Positions 40,096-50,275 of a stretch of 64,000 nucleotides of DNA are shown in pieces. Source of the stretch: Diaporthe sp. PMI_573. Lineage: Eukaryota; Ascomycota; Sordariomycetes; Diaporthales; Diaporthaceae. The stretch is from positions 1 through 64,000 of the forward strand of contig JAJTUP010000069.1 of NCBI GenBank assembly GCA_021399435.1, written 5' to 3'. The translations under genes were made by a program, and so were the position numbers. Every line of letters begins with the position of its first letter. Within the stretch, counting starts at the first letter, position 1. The notes under the pieces are model-generated. The model made no database searches and was not told the origin of the DNA. It was given only the letters and a program-made list of their open reading frames with translations.

Positions 40096-40632
40096 CCTTT
40101 CCTATGGTGGATGAAGTCGCTAGACTCATTTGAGCAGGAGGTTACTGCGCTAATCCGCTGCGGACTAGGAGCGGGATCACTGCGGTGACCCTCTGTAGGC
40201 TCACCAAGTTGTTCCTTATCCGGAGGTCAAGATGAATGGGTAATTAAGCGCTCGCGATTTCTGGAATAGGTGCATTTTAATGGCGAAATAGAAAACGGCA
40301 TTGGATTCGAGGCCAACTCAGATTGTCAGAACCATCTTCTGGACATATTTTGTGACTATTTTGGTAGTAGCAACCAGTCCACCATTTATCGACTGATGTG
40401 GTGAGCATGAAAGTCAATGGCCGAATGCTACCGCGCGAGCCCGCTGCTAGTCCGCGGTACATATCCCATGGCGTCCCAAAGTACCAAGATGACTAAGGAG
40501 TTGAGCGCCTAAACCCAAAAGGAAACGACCGGGGGGTTATGCAACAGTGCCCCCTATCGCCCACCGTATTCGTCTGTATGCAGCCATCTGTCCCGTCACA
40601 ATAAGCTAACCTTTAAAGCGCTGACTCAGCTG
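40096..40632. other. spacer with palindromes; possible upstream BAH exon
   Basis: GCTAATCCGCTGCGG at 40149-40163 is the inverted partner (13 of 15) of 35605-35619, and TCCGCTGCGGA within it is a palindrome. A related CCGCTGCTAGTCCGCGG lies near 40440. GCTGAC and a following GTTAG just before 40637 look like an intron 3' end, so the BAH gene may have an earlier exon here. Confidence 0.45.
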
Positions 40633-41910
40633 ATGTTAGTAAATGCTTGCAAATTCATAATCGACGACAATATCTTCGTCTCGAACGAGAACAGCATCGA
40701 CCGCTGGAGAGTTCTCGCCAATAAAGAGGAGGAATGGGTTGCCCGGATTTTGGAGATACGCGCAAGCGATGAACACCACGTCTACGCCCGGGTCTACTGG
40801 ATGTACCGGCCAGACGAGCTTCCCCAAATTACCGTCGACGGAGGGGATAAAATTCAAGGTCGCCAACCGTACCATGGGGAGGATGAATTGATTGCATCCA
40901 ACCATAGTGAGTACTGGAAGATAAGTGAGTCGAATGGTCTAGCGCTGACATGTCGATGCAGTGGACATCATCAATGTTGTCTCAGTTACAGAGAAGACGA
41001 CAGTGAATCACTTCGACGAAGATAATCACGACCAAGTCCAGAATTCGTTCTACTGGAGACAAATCTTTAATATTCAAACTCGCGAGCTCTCGGTAAGCAC
41101 TTGGGCAGAGTGCTTGTATTTCCGCTATGTACCATACTCCCCGGAGTCCCATTTCATTAGTTGGGCACCTTTGTAAAGATTTGGTACTTTCATCTGTTTT
41201 TCCCCATCTTAAAAGCATAGGACGAAAAGTATTTCAGACAGACGGACAACATCAAACCACACTTGAGGTCAAAGCATCGAGAAGAGTTTGAAGCGCGATA
41301 TGATGTGACCAGTCCTACCCCGAGACAATCACCCCGAATGCCAGCCAAAACCAGCTCGGGAATTCGACAGTCTTCACTATTGGAAACCGGTGTAATTGAT
41401 CAAGCGGCCACACTTGCCTGTCCTTTCCAGAAAAGCGATCCATTCAGGCATCAAAGATGCTTCGGAGCTCTGTTGCGACGGATCAAAGATGTGAAGCAGC
41501 ACGTCTACCGCTGCCATTCCAATCCCGAATACTATTGCGCTGCTTGTTACCAAATCTTTGATACGGCTGTGAATCGAGATAGACACAGCCGGCAGAGAGT
41601 ATGCCAGACTGTGGATAATCCATCTTTTGAGCAATTTATGGGTATCAACGAGGACCAGCGGAAGAAGCTGAGCGAGAGGTCAATTCGGACTATGAGCGAA
41701 GAGGAACAGTGGTATCAGATCTGGAACGTGCTCTTCCCTAACGCTGAAGAGCCAATATCTGCGTATCAGGGTGATTTTTTGAAGGATCTGGTCCCTGTTA
41801 TTAGACAAAAGTGGGCCTTTTGGAGCTCTACGATATCCAGAACGGGACGGAAAGAAGATGGGTCTGCCGAGCTTGTATCAAGCAGAACCGCCCGCAGCCG
41901 ACTTCTATAA
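40633..41910 (+). CDS. BAH domain fused to a C2H2-type zinc-finger segment
   Basis: The model is join(40633..40906,40962..41092,41221..41910), 364 residues; both introns (GTGAGT..GCTGAC..GCAG and GTAAGC..ATAG) keep phase. Exons 1-2 are a BAH domain: WVARILEIRASDEHHVYARV, YWMYRPDELP, ELIASNHMDIINVVSV and FYWRQIF. BAH domains bind chromatin. Exon 3 has the second half of a C2H2 finger (RQTDNIKPHLRSKH) and a further Cys/His block (YYCAACYQIFDTAVNRDRHS). Fungal BAH genes normally continue with PHD-like cysteines, which are missing, so exon 3 looks recruited from another gene. Its last 33 codons overlap the hAT transposase start in another frame, marking a junction near 41810. The true N-terminus may lie further left. 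Confidence 0.6.
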
Positions 41911-43867
41911 AGTCAGTCGGTATTCAAAATGCAATGGAGCACATTTTTCTTATTCACCACATCCGCGCGCCTGCAGGAGAGAAGACTAAATCGGCGGCAG
42001 AGCGGAAGGCAGAGGCTCAGGCAGCTAGTGACGGCACAGGTGGCAGACACAAGTCTATTAGCCAACACTTCGGCCTCGACACAACCAAGCCTCGTGAGCA
42101 AGCTATTGCCAATTCCTTCATCAAGGGGTTCGACCGAGACCACTTCCATCGGTTGATCGTTCAGTGGACTGTCAATACGAACAGACCTTTCACTGATGCC
42201 GAGGACCCTGACTTACGCGCCATCTTCGAATACCTGAATCCATCTGTTGCATTGCGGAAAGCCCATGTAACCGGAGATTCCATTCGAAACAAGATCATTG
42301 CAGAGTACTTCAAACACCGAGATACCATTACCAGTATTCTGCGTCGCTGCCCTGGTTTGGTGCACATCTCTTTTGATGGCTGGACTGCTCGAAATCGAAA
42401 GAGCCTGTGTGGGATGGCATGCTTCTTCAGAGACGAGCAGAATCGCCCCTTGAAAATTGTCCTCGGTCTACCCGAGATATCGAAACGGCATACCGGCGAG
42501 AACATTGCGGCCGAGGTATTCACAATCATCGATCTATTTGGCATTGGAGACAAAGTAGGGTACGCAACCCTCGACAATGCTCCCAATAACGATACAGCAA
42601 TGAACTCGCTTGGTGAACTCATTGGGTTTGAGGGTAAGCGCCGACGCGTGCGCTGCTTTGGCCATACCCTCAATCTTGCAGCGAAAGCCCTTCTTTTCGG
42701 CAAGTGTGCGGATGCTCTCGAGCTGGACGACCCATTCAGTGGTGCCAGTGTCGTATCTGATGTCGAATGGGAAAGGTGGTTGAAGAAAGGGCCTGTTGGT
42801 GTGTCAACTACCCTGAATCTTGGGTTCCTTCGCTAAGATGTTTTAGGCAAGCTGCATAATATTGTGCATCACATTTATCGTGCGCAACGCTTATCCTATC
42901 TACTCCGAGACATCCAAGCCGATGATATTAAAAAGGCATCAAGGGCCAAGTTACGAGCTAGAAAACCACTCCAAGTCATTCGAGACAACGACACGCGCTG
43001 GCTCTCGCAGCTCTACATGATCCGTCGAGCGCTCAAACTTCGAAGACACCTCGAGCTCACCATCCTCAAATTCAAGCAGGAGTGGGAGGATGAGAACAGG
43101 ACCAAACGCACCAAGCAACTCAGGAAGAGTGCTAAGGTACCTCATATCGTCAGAGATGAATCACAGCTGTCTCAAAATGACTGGGATGTGCTCCAGCGGC
43201 TCGAGGAGATCCTAACAGAGTTTGAAACAGTGGTGAAAACTCTGGAGGGTGATGGCCAAGTTCGAAAACGCAAGCATGGGTTTGTCGGCTCTTACGGCAA
43301 CATATGGGATGTCATCTTAGGGTTTGAGAGGCTTATGGCCAAGCTTGAAAAGTTCAAGGCCGAGGCCGAGGACTTTCCCGATCCTGACCAATTCAGGATT
43401 GGTATCAACTTAGCATGGCAGAAGATGGACGAGTACTACCATAGTAAGTTATCTTGGTGGCTATATGGCCAAAGCTGACCATCTAAGAACTCGATGAAAC
43501 ACCTGTCTATTACACGGCCTTGGCGCTCCATCCCTCTTATGGCTGGGCATGGTTTGAGCAGCAATGGGAGCAGACTCCGACTTGGATTTCGACGGCGAAG
43601 ACCATGGTGAAGGCAGTTTGGCAGCAAAACTATTCAGATCTCGTTGTGGCTGATGATTATGACGGCGAGGAAGCGCCGCCTCCAAAAAGGCGCAAGTTTT
43701 TCGACCCGTTTGACCATAACGACAGTCGAAAGCAGCCCCAGCAGCAGAATCGGCGAATTTCTGGCGACGAGTACGAGTCTTGGTGTGCTAATGACGGCGA
43801 GCATGTCGAGACCCGAGATCCCGTTGCATACTGGCATGAGAGGCGACATAGAATCCGGAGACGATAA
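41811..43867 (+). pseudogene. hAT transposase lacking its C-terminal dimerisation region
   Basis: Exons 41811-42798, 42847-43443 and 43488-43867 join in phase through introns GTGTGT..TTTTAG and GTAAGT..CTAAG. A BED-like finger (WVCRACIKQ..MEHIFLIHH) is followed by the core: HISFDGWTARNRKSL (first Asp), GYATLDNAPNND (second Asp), RCFGHTLNLAAKAL and DNDTRWLSQLYMIRR. The protein ends at DPVAYWHERRHRIRRR, stop, just where related transposases begin the hAT dimerisation region, which is absent downstream. The start has no ATG, since the frame opens after a TAG. Both termini are therefore truncated, and the left one is joined to the BAH/zinc-finger gene. Confidence 0.8.
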
Positions 43868-45090
43868 TGGGTACAGCGGGAGAAAGAAGACCTGTGTGAC
43901 CACAGCAGAGCGGACTTCACCAGGTCTTCAATAAATGCGATATGGCCCCTTGTTATATGGGGTAATACAATATGAGGACCAGGTTGCTGAGTCCAAGGAG
44001 TCCGCCCGGGCAACCTCAAGAGCGGCTTGACAGCCACTCAGGGCATCCTCAAAATCAGGACCCTGAAACGTGTTGGGGTGAGTTGGCCACCATGATTACG
44101 TAGCTAAACTCTCACAGCGGTGGCTGGGAGGAACGAGGTACCCCGTACCCCGAGGTGTGCTCAATATGCACGGGCCATACAAGTGGTAGAGACTTTATTC
44201 TGATGTACGTTAGAATAAGTTGAAATGCTAGTTGTCAAGGAATATATATTAGAAGGTCTTTCTTTATGATAGGTTTGATTTGAGCTGAAGATCAACATGG
44301 TGATTTTAGGAATTTGATCCAAAGCACTTCACTTTCACAGGGTCATCCAGTATCTACACTACCCCCTCTAAAATGCCAAGCTAACCTGGTACAGAACATC
44401 GTGGCGGAGGTCAACGAAATCCTTGACCACTACGGAGTCAACGAGCTTCAGAGTATCCTGAAAGAGGCAATCCAGAAAATGAACGGAAAGTTTGTTCAAT
44501 ACAGGAACCGCAATTACTATGTGCTCCGTTACCCTCTACTTTTCTATTCATACCAGGATCTCGAGGGAAAAGGCAGGGGATTATCTCCCACTCACGGCAT
44601 ACATATTCATGATTGGCTGTCTGGAATCGAGACATAATGCAGTGCTGTGCGGCAGGCCGTCGTATTGCGAGTATTTTTGGATACAGATTATGGGCCTTTT
44701 GTCGGATACAATCGCTACAAAAACACCGACCGGCCGAGTGGCATTTGATGCATGGAGCTGATCTCGAGCAGAAGACGAGGAGGACCTATGTCATTTTGCT
44801 TCAGTGTTATTCAAATGGGATTGTGAGCCTGGAGGTCTAGAATAGAAGTCCACAAGAAAAATAAACAACACATTGTATCCAAGAACCACGGTACTTATTT
44901 ACATGACGTAAACAATAACATTATGATTAGAGGTAGGCAGTTTATGTCGCTGAGAGAAGTGAAACATTTAATGCCGGCAATGAGAACCCGGTTGATCACC
45001 ACTATCTTGGAAACTTAAGGGTATGGAGAATGTAGAAAACTTGTCGTATAAGACGGTCAAACCTCGCTTGGATAGCAGGTTCAGATAACC
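43868..45090. other. no gene recognised
   Basis: The frame at 44314-44637 is open (VAEVNEILDHYGVNELQSIL) but unassigned. The rest is non-coding and AT-leaning on the right. Confidence 0.45.
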
Positions 45091-45475
45091 AGTCGACCAC
45101 GCTTGCTATGGCTATTCTGGCCGGCGATATTTCCAAGGTCGCGTCGCTGGCTAATCTGGGCGTATCAATCTCAGACCGTTACCACTGGACTCATTACCAA
45201 GCCTGCTTGCAGGGGCCAGATATGCTTCAGGCTGCTTTCTGGCACACCGCTGGATAAGGACCTCATTGCGCCGTTTGAGCTCGCCTGGCTCATCAGACGC
45301 AAGCTCGGAATTGGCCATCTACTATGTGATCTTATTGATCTTTGCGAAACCATTGATCCATCTCTGTACCAAGCTATCACCAAGCAGACATTTCGGAAGC
45401 AAAGGCAGGAGGATAAGCTGAAATCGATGCAGCTATTTGGTCGTCAACTTGAATGTCTGATTTTCAAGGTCTGAC
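45091..45475 (+). pseudogene. ankyrin-like repeat fragment, frameshifted
   Basis: One frame reads STTLAMAILAGDISKVASLA then GVSISDRYHWTHYQACLQG, with the spacing of ankyrin repeats. After a one-base shift near 45.25 kb the other frame continues GTPLDKDLIAPFELAWLIRR and a helical C-terminal stretch. Only one to two repeats remain, without start or end. Ankyrin repeats often form the C-terminus of fungal NLRs, so this could be a piece of such a gene. Confidence 0.45.
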
Positions 45476-46151
45476 CAAGTCATGAGCTCATCGTGACTCC
45501 AAACGCTGTGTGGCGCCAGCTCAGCATATTATGTATTCCTTCCTATAGGTTCCAACCTAGTAGAAGGAAACATGTTGATAACACAAATCAACCACAGCGT
45601 AATTGCATCACTTTACAGGACTATAAATTCCATGCCAACTTGGGAAAGGAGTTGACCGAAGGCATAGCCCGAAATCCCCGGGCCTGTTGTTGATTGCTTC
45701 GCCCTATGTTGCACGGTGAAGACCTCAGTAATCACGAGAAGCGACTCGCTAAATACACATGACCCATAAACCAAGAACTAAAGAAGGGACAACCAAGCTG
45801 TTACTACACAGACACAAAAGTGAAGGAGGCAGACAAGGCGAGTGATGCTCGCGTATAAATACACGAGCGAGGGAGAAACGGCTGCGCCGCTGCCGCTTAA
45901 AAGTCGTAGGCTGCTGTTGACGCGCTTTCAACGCGTATGACCTATCCAGAGGGGGCAGACCGCTCGGCGTTTGGTGAAGGCTTTTTGTCTCTTTTGCAAC
46001 AAATAGTCCACGGCAACAGGTTCCCCACTTCAACACACCCACCCACCCGTCCCCTGCCCCAGACACCTTCTTCCCCACAAAACACCCAACTTCCTTCTGA
46101 ACCTACAACAATAGTCTGTGCCAAAGTTTCATTTTGCCCGTCATCCTCATC
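45476..46151. other. intergenic; C-rich leader on the right
   Basis: No gene recognised. From about 46020 the plus strand is C/T-rich (ACACACCCACCCACC), as in promoters and leaders of filamentous fungi, ahead of an ATG at 46152. Confidence 0.35.
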
Positions 46152-46694
46152 ATGACTCAATCGCAAAGCGCAGCAAATCCGTCATTCGTTGGAAAGAAGC
46201 GGCGGCATCATCAGGAAACAAATGCAATCACCCCCTCGACTGCCAGGGGACGGTATGATGGCGCCGAAAACATATTGAATCAAGAAGCGGATGCTTCTCG
46301 TTCGATCTATCACAGATGCTTGGGGTTCCCCGACTTCCACATGGATCAACAGGCCGAGGGAATCATGAGTATCGCTGGTCCTTTTATGCGGGACGGGCTT
46401 GAGCAGCGAAACGTCATTTCCAGTCTGTACTCCATCACCAGTGTCGCCATTGAGTGCAGCGCCAAGATGAGGACGAGCTGCCGACCATTCTCTTTCGGCT
46501 GGGACGAATGCGGAGTCATGTTCAATCACGATAGCCACAATGCGCTCAACAAGAACACGTTCGGGCAACCTCTACAACAAAATTACATGCGCGTTGCGCT
46601 TGTCGTTACGCCCATCATTTCTCACTACATCGACAACGCCTCCAGCATGTCTGGCCACAAGATCTGCAAGGCCAACGTTCTGACCATGCACTGA
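46152..46694 (+). CDS. hypothetical ORF, unassigned
   Basis: 180 codons from MTQSQSAANPSFVGKKRRHH, with a polar start and no recognised domain. The C-rich leader before it supports transcription from here, but the later part (after about 46560) shows no coding character and an intron or frame break is possible. It could be the truncated 5' end of a gene. Confidence 0.3.
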   Translation: MTQSQSAANPSFVGKKRRHHQETNAITPSTARGRYDGAENILNQEADASRSIYHRCLGFPDFHMDQQAEGIMSIAGPFMRDGLEQRNVISSLYSITSVAIECSAKMRTSCRPFSFGWDECGVMFNHDSHNALNKNTFGQPLQQNYMRVALVVTPIISHYIDNASSMSGHKICKANVLTMH

Positions 46695-47500
46695 ATGAAA
46701 CTTAGCCAGTGAAAACAAGGCCTGGAGCATTAAGCTGCTTGATTGCAAATGCTTGCTCAAAATCAATAATCTTTGTGAGGCTGAGCAATTTAAAGGCACA
46801 ATGGAAACAGGCGACTTTTGCCAGCGATGAAGAGTTTTGGGAGTCTATCAGTAACTACGGCATCTCTACAGGGTAGACGTGACGTGGATCTGGTATTGAG
46901 CGAGTTCGGTCCTGAGCTGGTGCGGCTGGGCCGCGAGACCTGGAAAATCCAAGCTGAGGCCCTGGCAAAGGCCTCTTTCAATCGGAAGTGGTGATCAAAA
47001 AAGGTTAGTTATAACCATGAAATGGGAGACCGGTACTTCTATGGACAGAGTGCAGTCGCACAAGGTTTTATTCATGACAGTCTTCAAATATCCTCTCTAC
47101 CACGTTCTCCTCCACAAAGTCATATATCTTCTGCAACGTCCTCTCCTCGTTCAGTATCCTGTAGCTCTGATATGCGCTGGCCTCGAGGAATTCTGCGAAA
47201 ACTTGCTCCCCATCCCCCCTCAAAACTTCCGAAAAGCGCAAATGGCCACATCTCGCTCGCCGGAATAGCATGCAGAGGAATGTCGCGCGATGTGCGGAAA
47301 TATAATGTCCCAGATTTCAAACCACCGCAAGTCCTCCGACATGTACGATTTGTCCTCTCTTTCGAGCCGCTCTTCCTGGTCATATGTAATCCCGTCGGGT
47401 GTGCTTGAAGCATGTGCATGGCAAGCGCACTACGACCAATGACCAATGACCCTTCAACCGACACTCCTTAGGCTTTCATGCTGACTTCGAGCGGCTTGGC
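46695..47500. other. no gene recognised
   Basis: Short frames only. On the minus strand 47068-47271 reads YRILNEERTLQKIYDFVEEN and could be a helical fragment, without further support. Confidence 0.4.
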
Positions 47501-47815
47501 GTGACACTTGAGGAATGGTTTGGCATTGACAAAGCCTTCTGTTTTGACTGGAAAGTCGATGAGGACCCGCCAGAGATGGCGAAGGGTCGACGGGCTTCCG
47601 AGGGCACGATCTGGCGAGCGCTTTTTCTTGACGGCTTCGCAGGCCACTATTCTATTCAGCTCGTGACCTACGCCTATCGATTTAACATCCTCATCATCTT
47701 CTTACCCCCAAACTCAACCCATAAGCTTCAGCCTATGGATGTTGGTGTTTTCCAACACTTGAAGGCGAGGCATCAACAAGTGAGAGGGCTTCCTATCGCA
47801 CTTGCTACGACTTGG
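47501..47815 (+). pseudogene. DDE_1 (pogo/Tc1-type) transposase fragment
   Basis: EEWFGIDKAFCFDWKVDEDP leads into ALFLDGFAGHYSIQLVTYAY and IIFLPPNSTHKLQPMDVGVFQHLKARH, the second-Asp part of a DDE_1 superfamily core (LxxDGxxxH...LPPxSTHxLQPxDVGVF). The first Asp region, DNA-binding domain and C-terminus are missing. Homology stops a few bases before the tRNA-like gene at 47820. Confidence 0.7.
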
Positions 47816-47819
47816 TCCC

Positions 47820-47917
47820 AGTCCCTTAGCTCAGAGGCAGAGCGCCCACCCCAAATGACCATTTCGTAGCTCGTGCAGACTGGTGGGAGGCCGTTGGTTC
47901 GAATCCAACAGGGACTA
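47820..47917 (+). tRNA. tRNA-like gene with probable intron, isotype unclear
   Basis: A cloverleaf is readable. Acceptor arms are AGTCCCT/AGGGACT (7 of 7). The D arm is GCTC AGAGGCA GAGC, the anticodon stem CCCAC/GTGGG, the variable region 5 nt, and the T arm GTTGG TTCGAAT CCAAC. The A box (TTAGCTCAGAGGCAGAG) and B box (GGTTCGAATCC) are good. The anticodon loop is 33 nt long, so an intron of about 26 nt is likely. Counting from the stem gives anticodon CAA with C instead of T at position 33 and no long variable arm, which fits no leucine tRNA, so isotype and function are uncertain. Confidence 0.6.
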
Positions 47918-48453
47918 TTTGTATTTTTGCCACTGAAAGTTGGGAATACCCTCAGCTTTGCAGATTCCTCAAGTGTGCGATGTGGTGGCGACGAGGTTGT
48001 GGTGTAATCATGCTCGGGTTATGGATTTGGTGGGGTTCTGCACCCAAAAGAAAACGCTCGGGTGACAACCCCGTAGGGGGCAACCGAAGGTCTGACCTCC
48101 GGGTAATGGTATTGGGGGCAACGCCTTTTCACGAACATCACCGGTGGCCATCTTGTTCCCTGCTTAATCCAGAATATTCCTTAAAGGGTGAGTTTTCCCC
48201 TTCGTACTCTATCAGATATGCCTCGAATCCTTCGTAGGGAAGACGAGCAGGTACTTTCGAATCTGTATCGTATTCATGCCTTCGAATATCAAGAGTATCT
48301 TGTTGAGCACGCCTAATGAGCAAAATACTTATAAATTACGTTTTTGTTGACTACACACAAATGCTACATGAAGGTCAAGCTAGCGCGACTAGTACAGTAC
48401 GCCGTTGGGTCGTTAGTGAGAAATATCAAGTGGTGGTGATGGAAATGTGATCC
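47918..48453. other. no gene recognised
   Basis: Non-coding spacer between the tRNA-like gene and the pogo fragment. It is probably remnants of the same or another DNA transposon. Confidence 0.4.
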
Positions 48454-49267
48454 ATGTCCCTGATATTGTACTTAAAGTATACGTCGACTTCAGTAATGGC
48501 ACGGGCTTGGTACAATCGAGTATACCTTCTCTATTTGCCGTCACATACGTCGCACCTCTCGCAGTCGTGTGATAAAGGGCCGTTTGCGCCATTGAAGAGG
48601 TTTTATCGTGACGAATCGTCACGTGTTTCGTTTGTGCCCGGGACGGCGCCTATTAACAAACGGCTAGCGATTCGGTGCTATAAACAAGCCTCGGATAAGG
48701 CCTTCTCACGAGAAAACATCCGGAGCGGCTTCTCTTGCACTGGGATAGTGCCGTTCAACCCACAGAAGGTATATCGTCGGCTACAAATGGTGGATGATGT
48801 AGAGGAGGACATTCAAGCCGAAGAAAGGCCGTCAACACCACAAAGACTCGAGATACCTATCAGTCTAAACATCAACCCCTCAGAAGGCCGCTGACTAATT
48901 TGCTATGGCCAACCGGGTTGTAGATGGCACAAATCAGGTCCAAAGAGAGGTCCAGTCCTTAGTGGTAAAGACGGGCAAGAAGCTAGACTCTACTCTAGGG
49001 GAGGTTGCGGTTCTCAAGGACGAGAATAAACGTCTGAATACCCTCGTGGAGGAGCTCAGACCTCGAAAGCGTCAACGGGTACCGAAGGCGCCGAATGAAG
49101 TCTTTGCTGACGTGCGGAGGGCTATTGGCGACGATGATGACCCATTATCACGACGACGGCGACGTACGGCCGGTCACGTGCCAGATCCACGAGAAATCAG
49201 CTACACCACGCTTAGCTATCGTGAAGATGAACTTCAGCATCAGTTTAGTATTGAGATAACTCTATAG
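48454..49267 (+). pseudogene. Fot/pogo-like transposase C-terminus, frameshifted
   Basis: The first frame (to 48894) has VYLLYLPSHTSHLSQSCDKG and PFAPLKRFYRDE, the second-Asp region of DDE_1, then INKRLAIRCYKQASDKAFS and GFSCTGIVPFNPQKVY. After a frame change near 48.9 kb the second frame carries the coiled-coil tail of Fot-type proteins: LGEVAVLKDENKRLNTLVEE then LRPRKRQRVPKAPNEVFADV. The first catalytic Asp and the HTH domain are missing. It belongs to a different element from the fragment at 47.5 kb, since the equivalent blocks differ. Confidence 0.75.
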
Positions 49268-49366
49268 CATATAAATTGAGTGTGCAATCGTTGTTTTTGT
49301 TCTCGTGGCCGTGATCGTGGCCCATCCGGTTGCCGGGTGTATCCGGCTGCACGGTGACGTACTCTA

Positions 49367-49730
49367 CCGTTTTCTGCCAGTCAGTACGTATCTTTTTCTC
49401 CCAATCAGTACGTACCGTTTTCTGCCGGTCAGTACGTACCATTTTCTGCCAGTCAGTACGTATCTTTTTTTCCTCCAATCAGCATGTACCGTTTTCTGCC
49501 AGTCAGTACGTATCTTTTTCTCCCAATCAGTACGTACCATTTTCTGCCAGTCAGTACGTATCTTTTTTTCCTCCAATCAGCATGTACCGTTTTCTGCCAG
49601 TCAGTACGTATCTTTTTCTCCCAATCAGTACGTACCATTTTCTGCCAGTCAGTACGTACCGTTTTCTGCCAGCCAGTACGTACCACTTTCTGCCAATCAG
49701 TACGTACCAGTTTCTGCCGGTCAGTACGTG
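49367..49730 (+). repeat. array of 15 units of 24-26 bp
   Basis: Each unit ends CAGTACGTA or a variant and has TTCTGCCAGT or TTCTCCCAAT in the middle. Thirteen units are 24 bp and two are 26 bp (total 364 bp). Units 4-7 and 8-11 form an exact 98-bp higher-order repeat, with unit 12 starting a third copy. The period of 8 codons keeps several frames open on both strands; these are not evidence of a gene. The same unit recurs at 55.5, 56.2 and 57.7 kb. Confidence 0.95.
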
Positions 49731-49894
49731 TCAGAGCCCGGGCCCGAGCTCTCTAGATGTCGTGACGTTGGAGTGCGCACTTAGAACAATGTTCCATGCT
49801 GTACAGCATGTTGCAGTCCGTTCCTCTAAAGAGAATAGACCGCTCTTCACCACTTCCTGCCCTCTACACCCCTAGGGCTTGGAGATGAGATTCC

Positions 49895-50275
49895 TTGAAT
49901 GCGTCGAAGGCAGGCATAAACGCCAGCGAATCGCTCACAATCTCAGGACTTTTCCAATCGCTTAAATCTCAATTATCCGTTGTTGCGGCGACGGCACAAG
50001 TCCCAGACTACATCCCATCGGCGAAGACAGGCCCTGAAAGGAAATTCGAGGAGGGCATTCGAATCCGCATCCAGCAAGCTATCACGCAATGGGCAGGTGA
50101 CCCCTCCACGGAACCTCTCTTTTGGGTTGTGGGCCCTGCAGGGACCGTACCATCACGGAGGCTGTGGCCGATTCTTTCCACAGCCGCGTCTGGTGGGAAA
50201 AAAACGGCGGCGAAATTTTATTGCATGGGTAGACGTAGAACTTTCCTTTACTGGTCGATACTGGCTGCAGCGTAG
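49895..50275 (+). pseudogene. NACHT-type NLR fragment with destroyed P-loop
   Basis: KFEEGIRIRIQQAITQWAGD followed by PSTEPLFWVVGPAGT matches the start of fungal NACHT domains (..WxxDPSxxxIFWLxGxAGTGKST). Directly after GPAGT the GKST part is missing, and the next NACHT words TITEAVADSFHSRV appear in another frame, so a small deletion removed the ATP-binding lysine. No further NACHT motifs could be followed. It is a short remnant of a STAND receptor. Confidence 0.6.

Noticed and set aside
49367..49730. CRISPR-like array
   Set aside because: Units are contiguous with no unique spacers, and the genome is fungal.
49305..49875. Long overlapping reading frames across the repeat array, suggesting an 8-residue repeat protein
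   Set aside because: Several frames on both strands stay open only because the period is a multiple of three; there is no start context, domain or codon preference.
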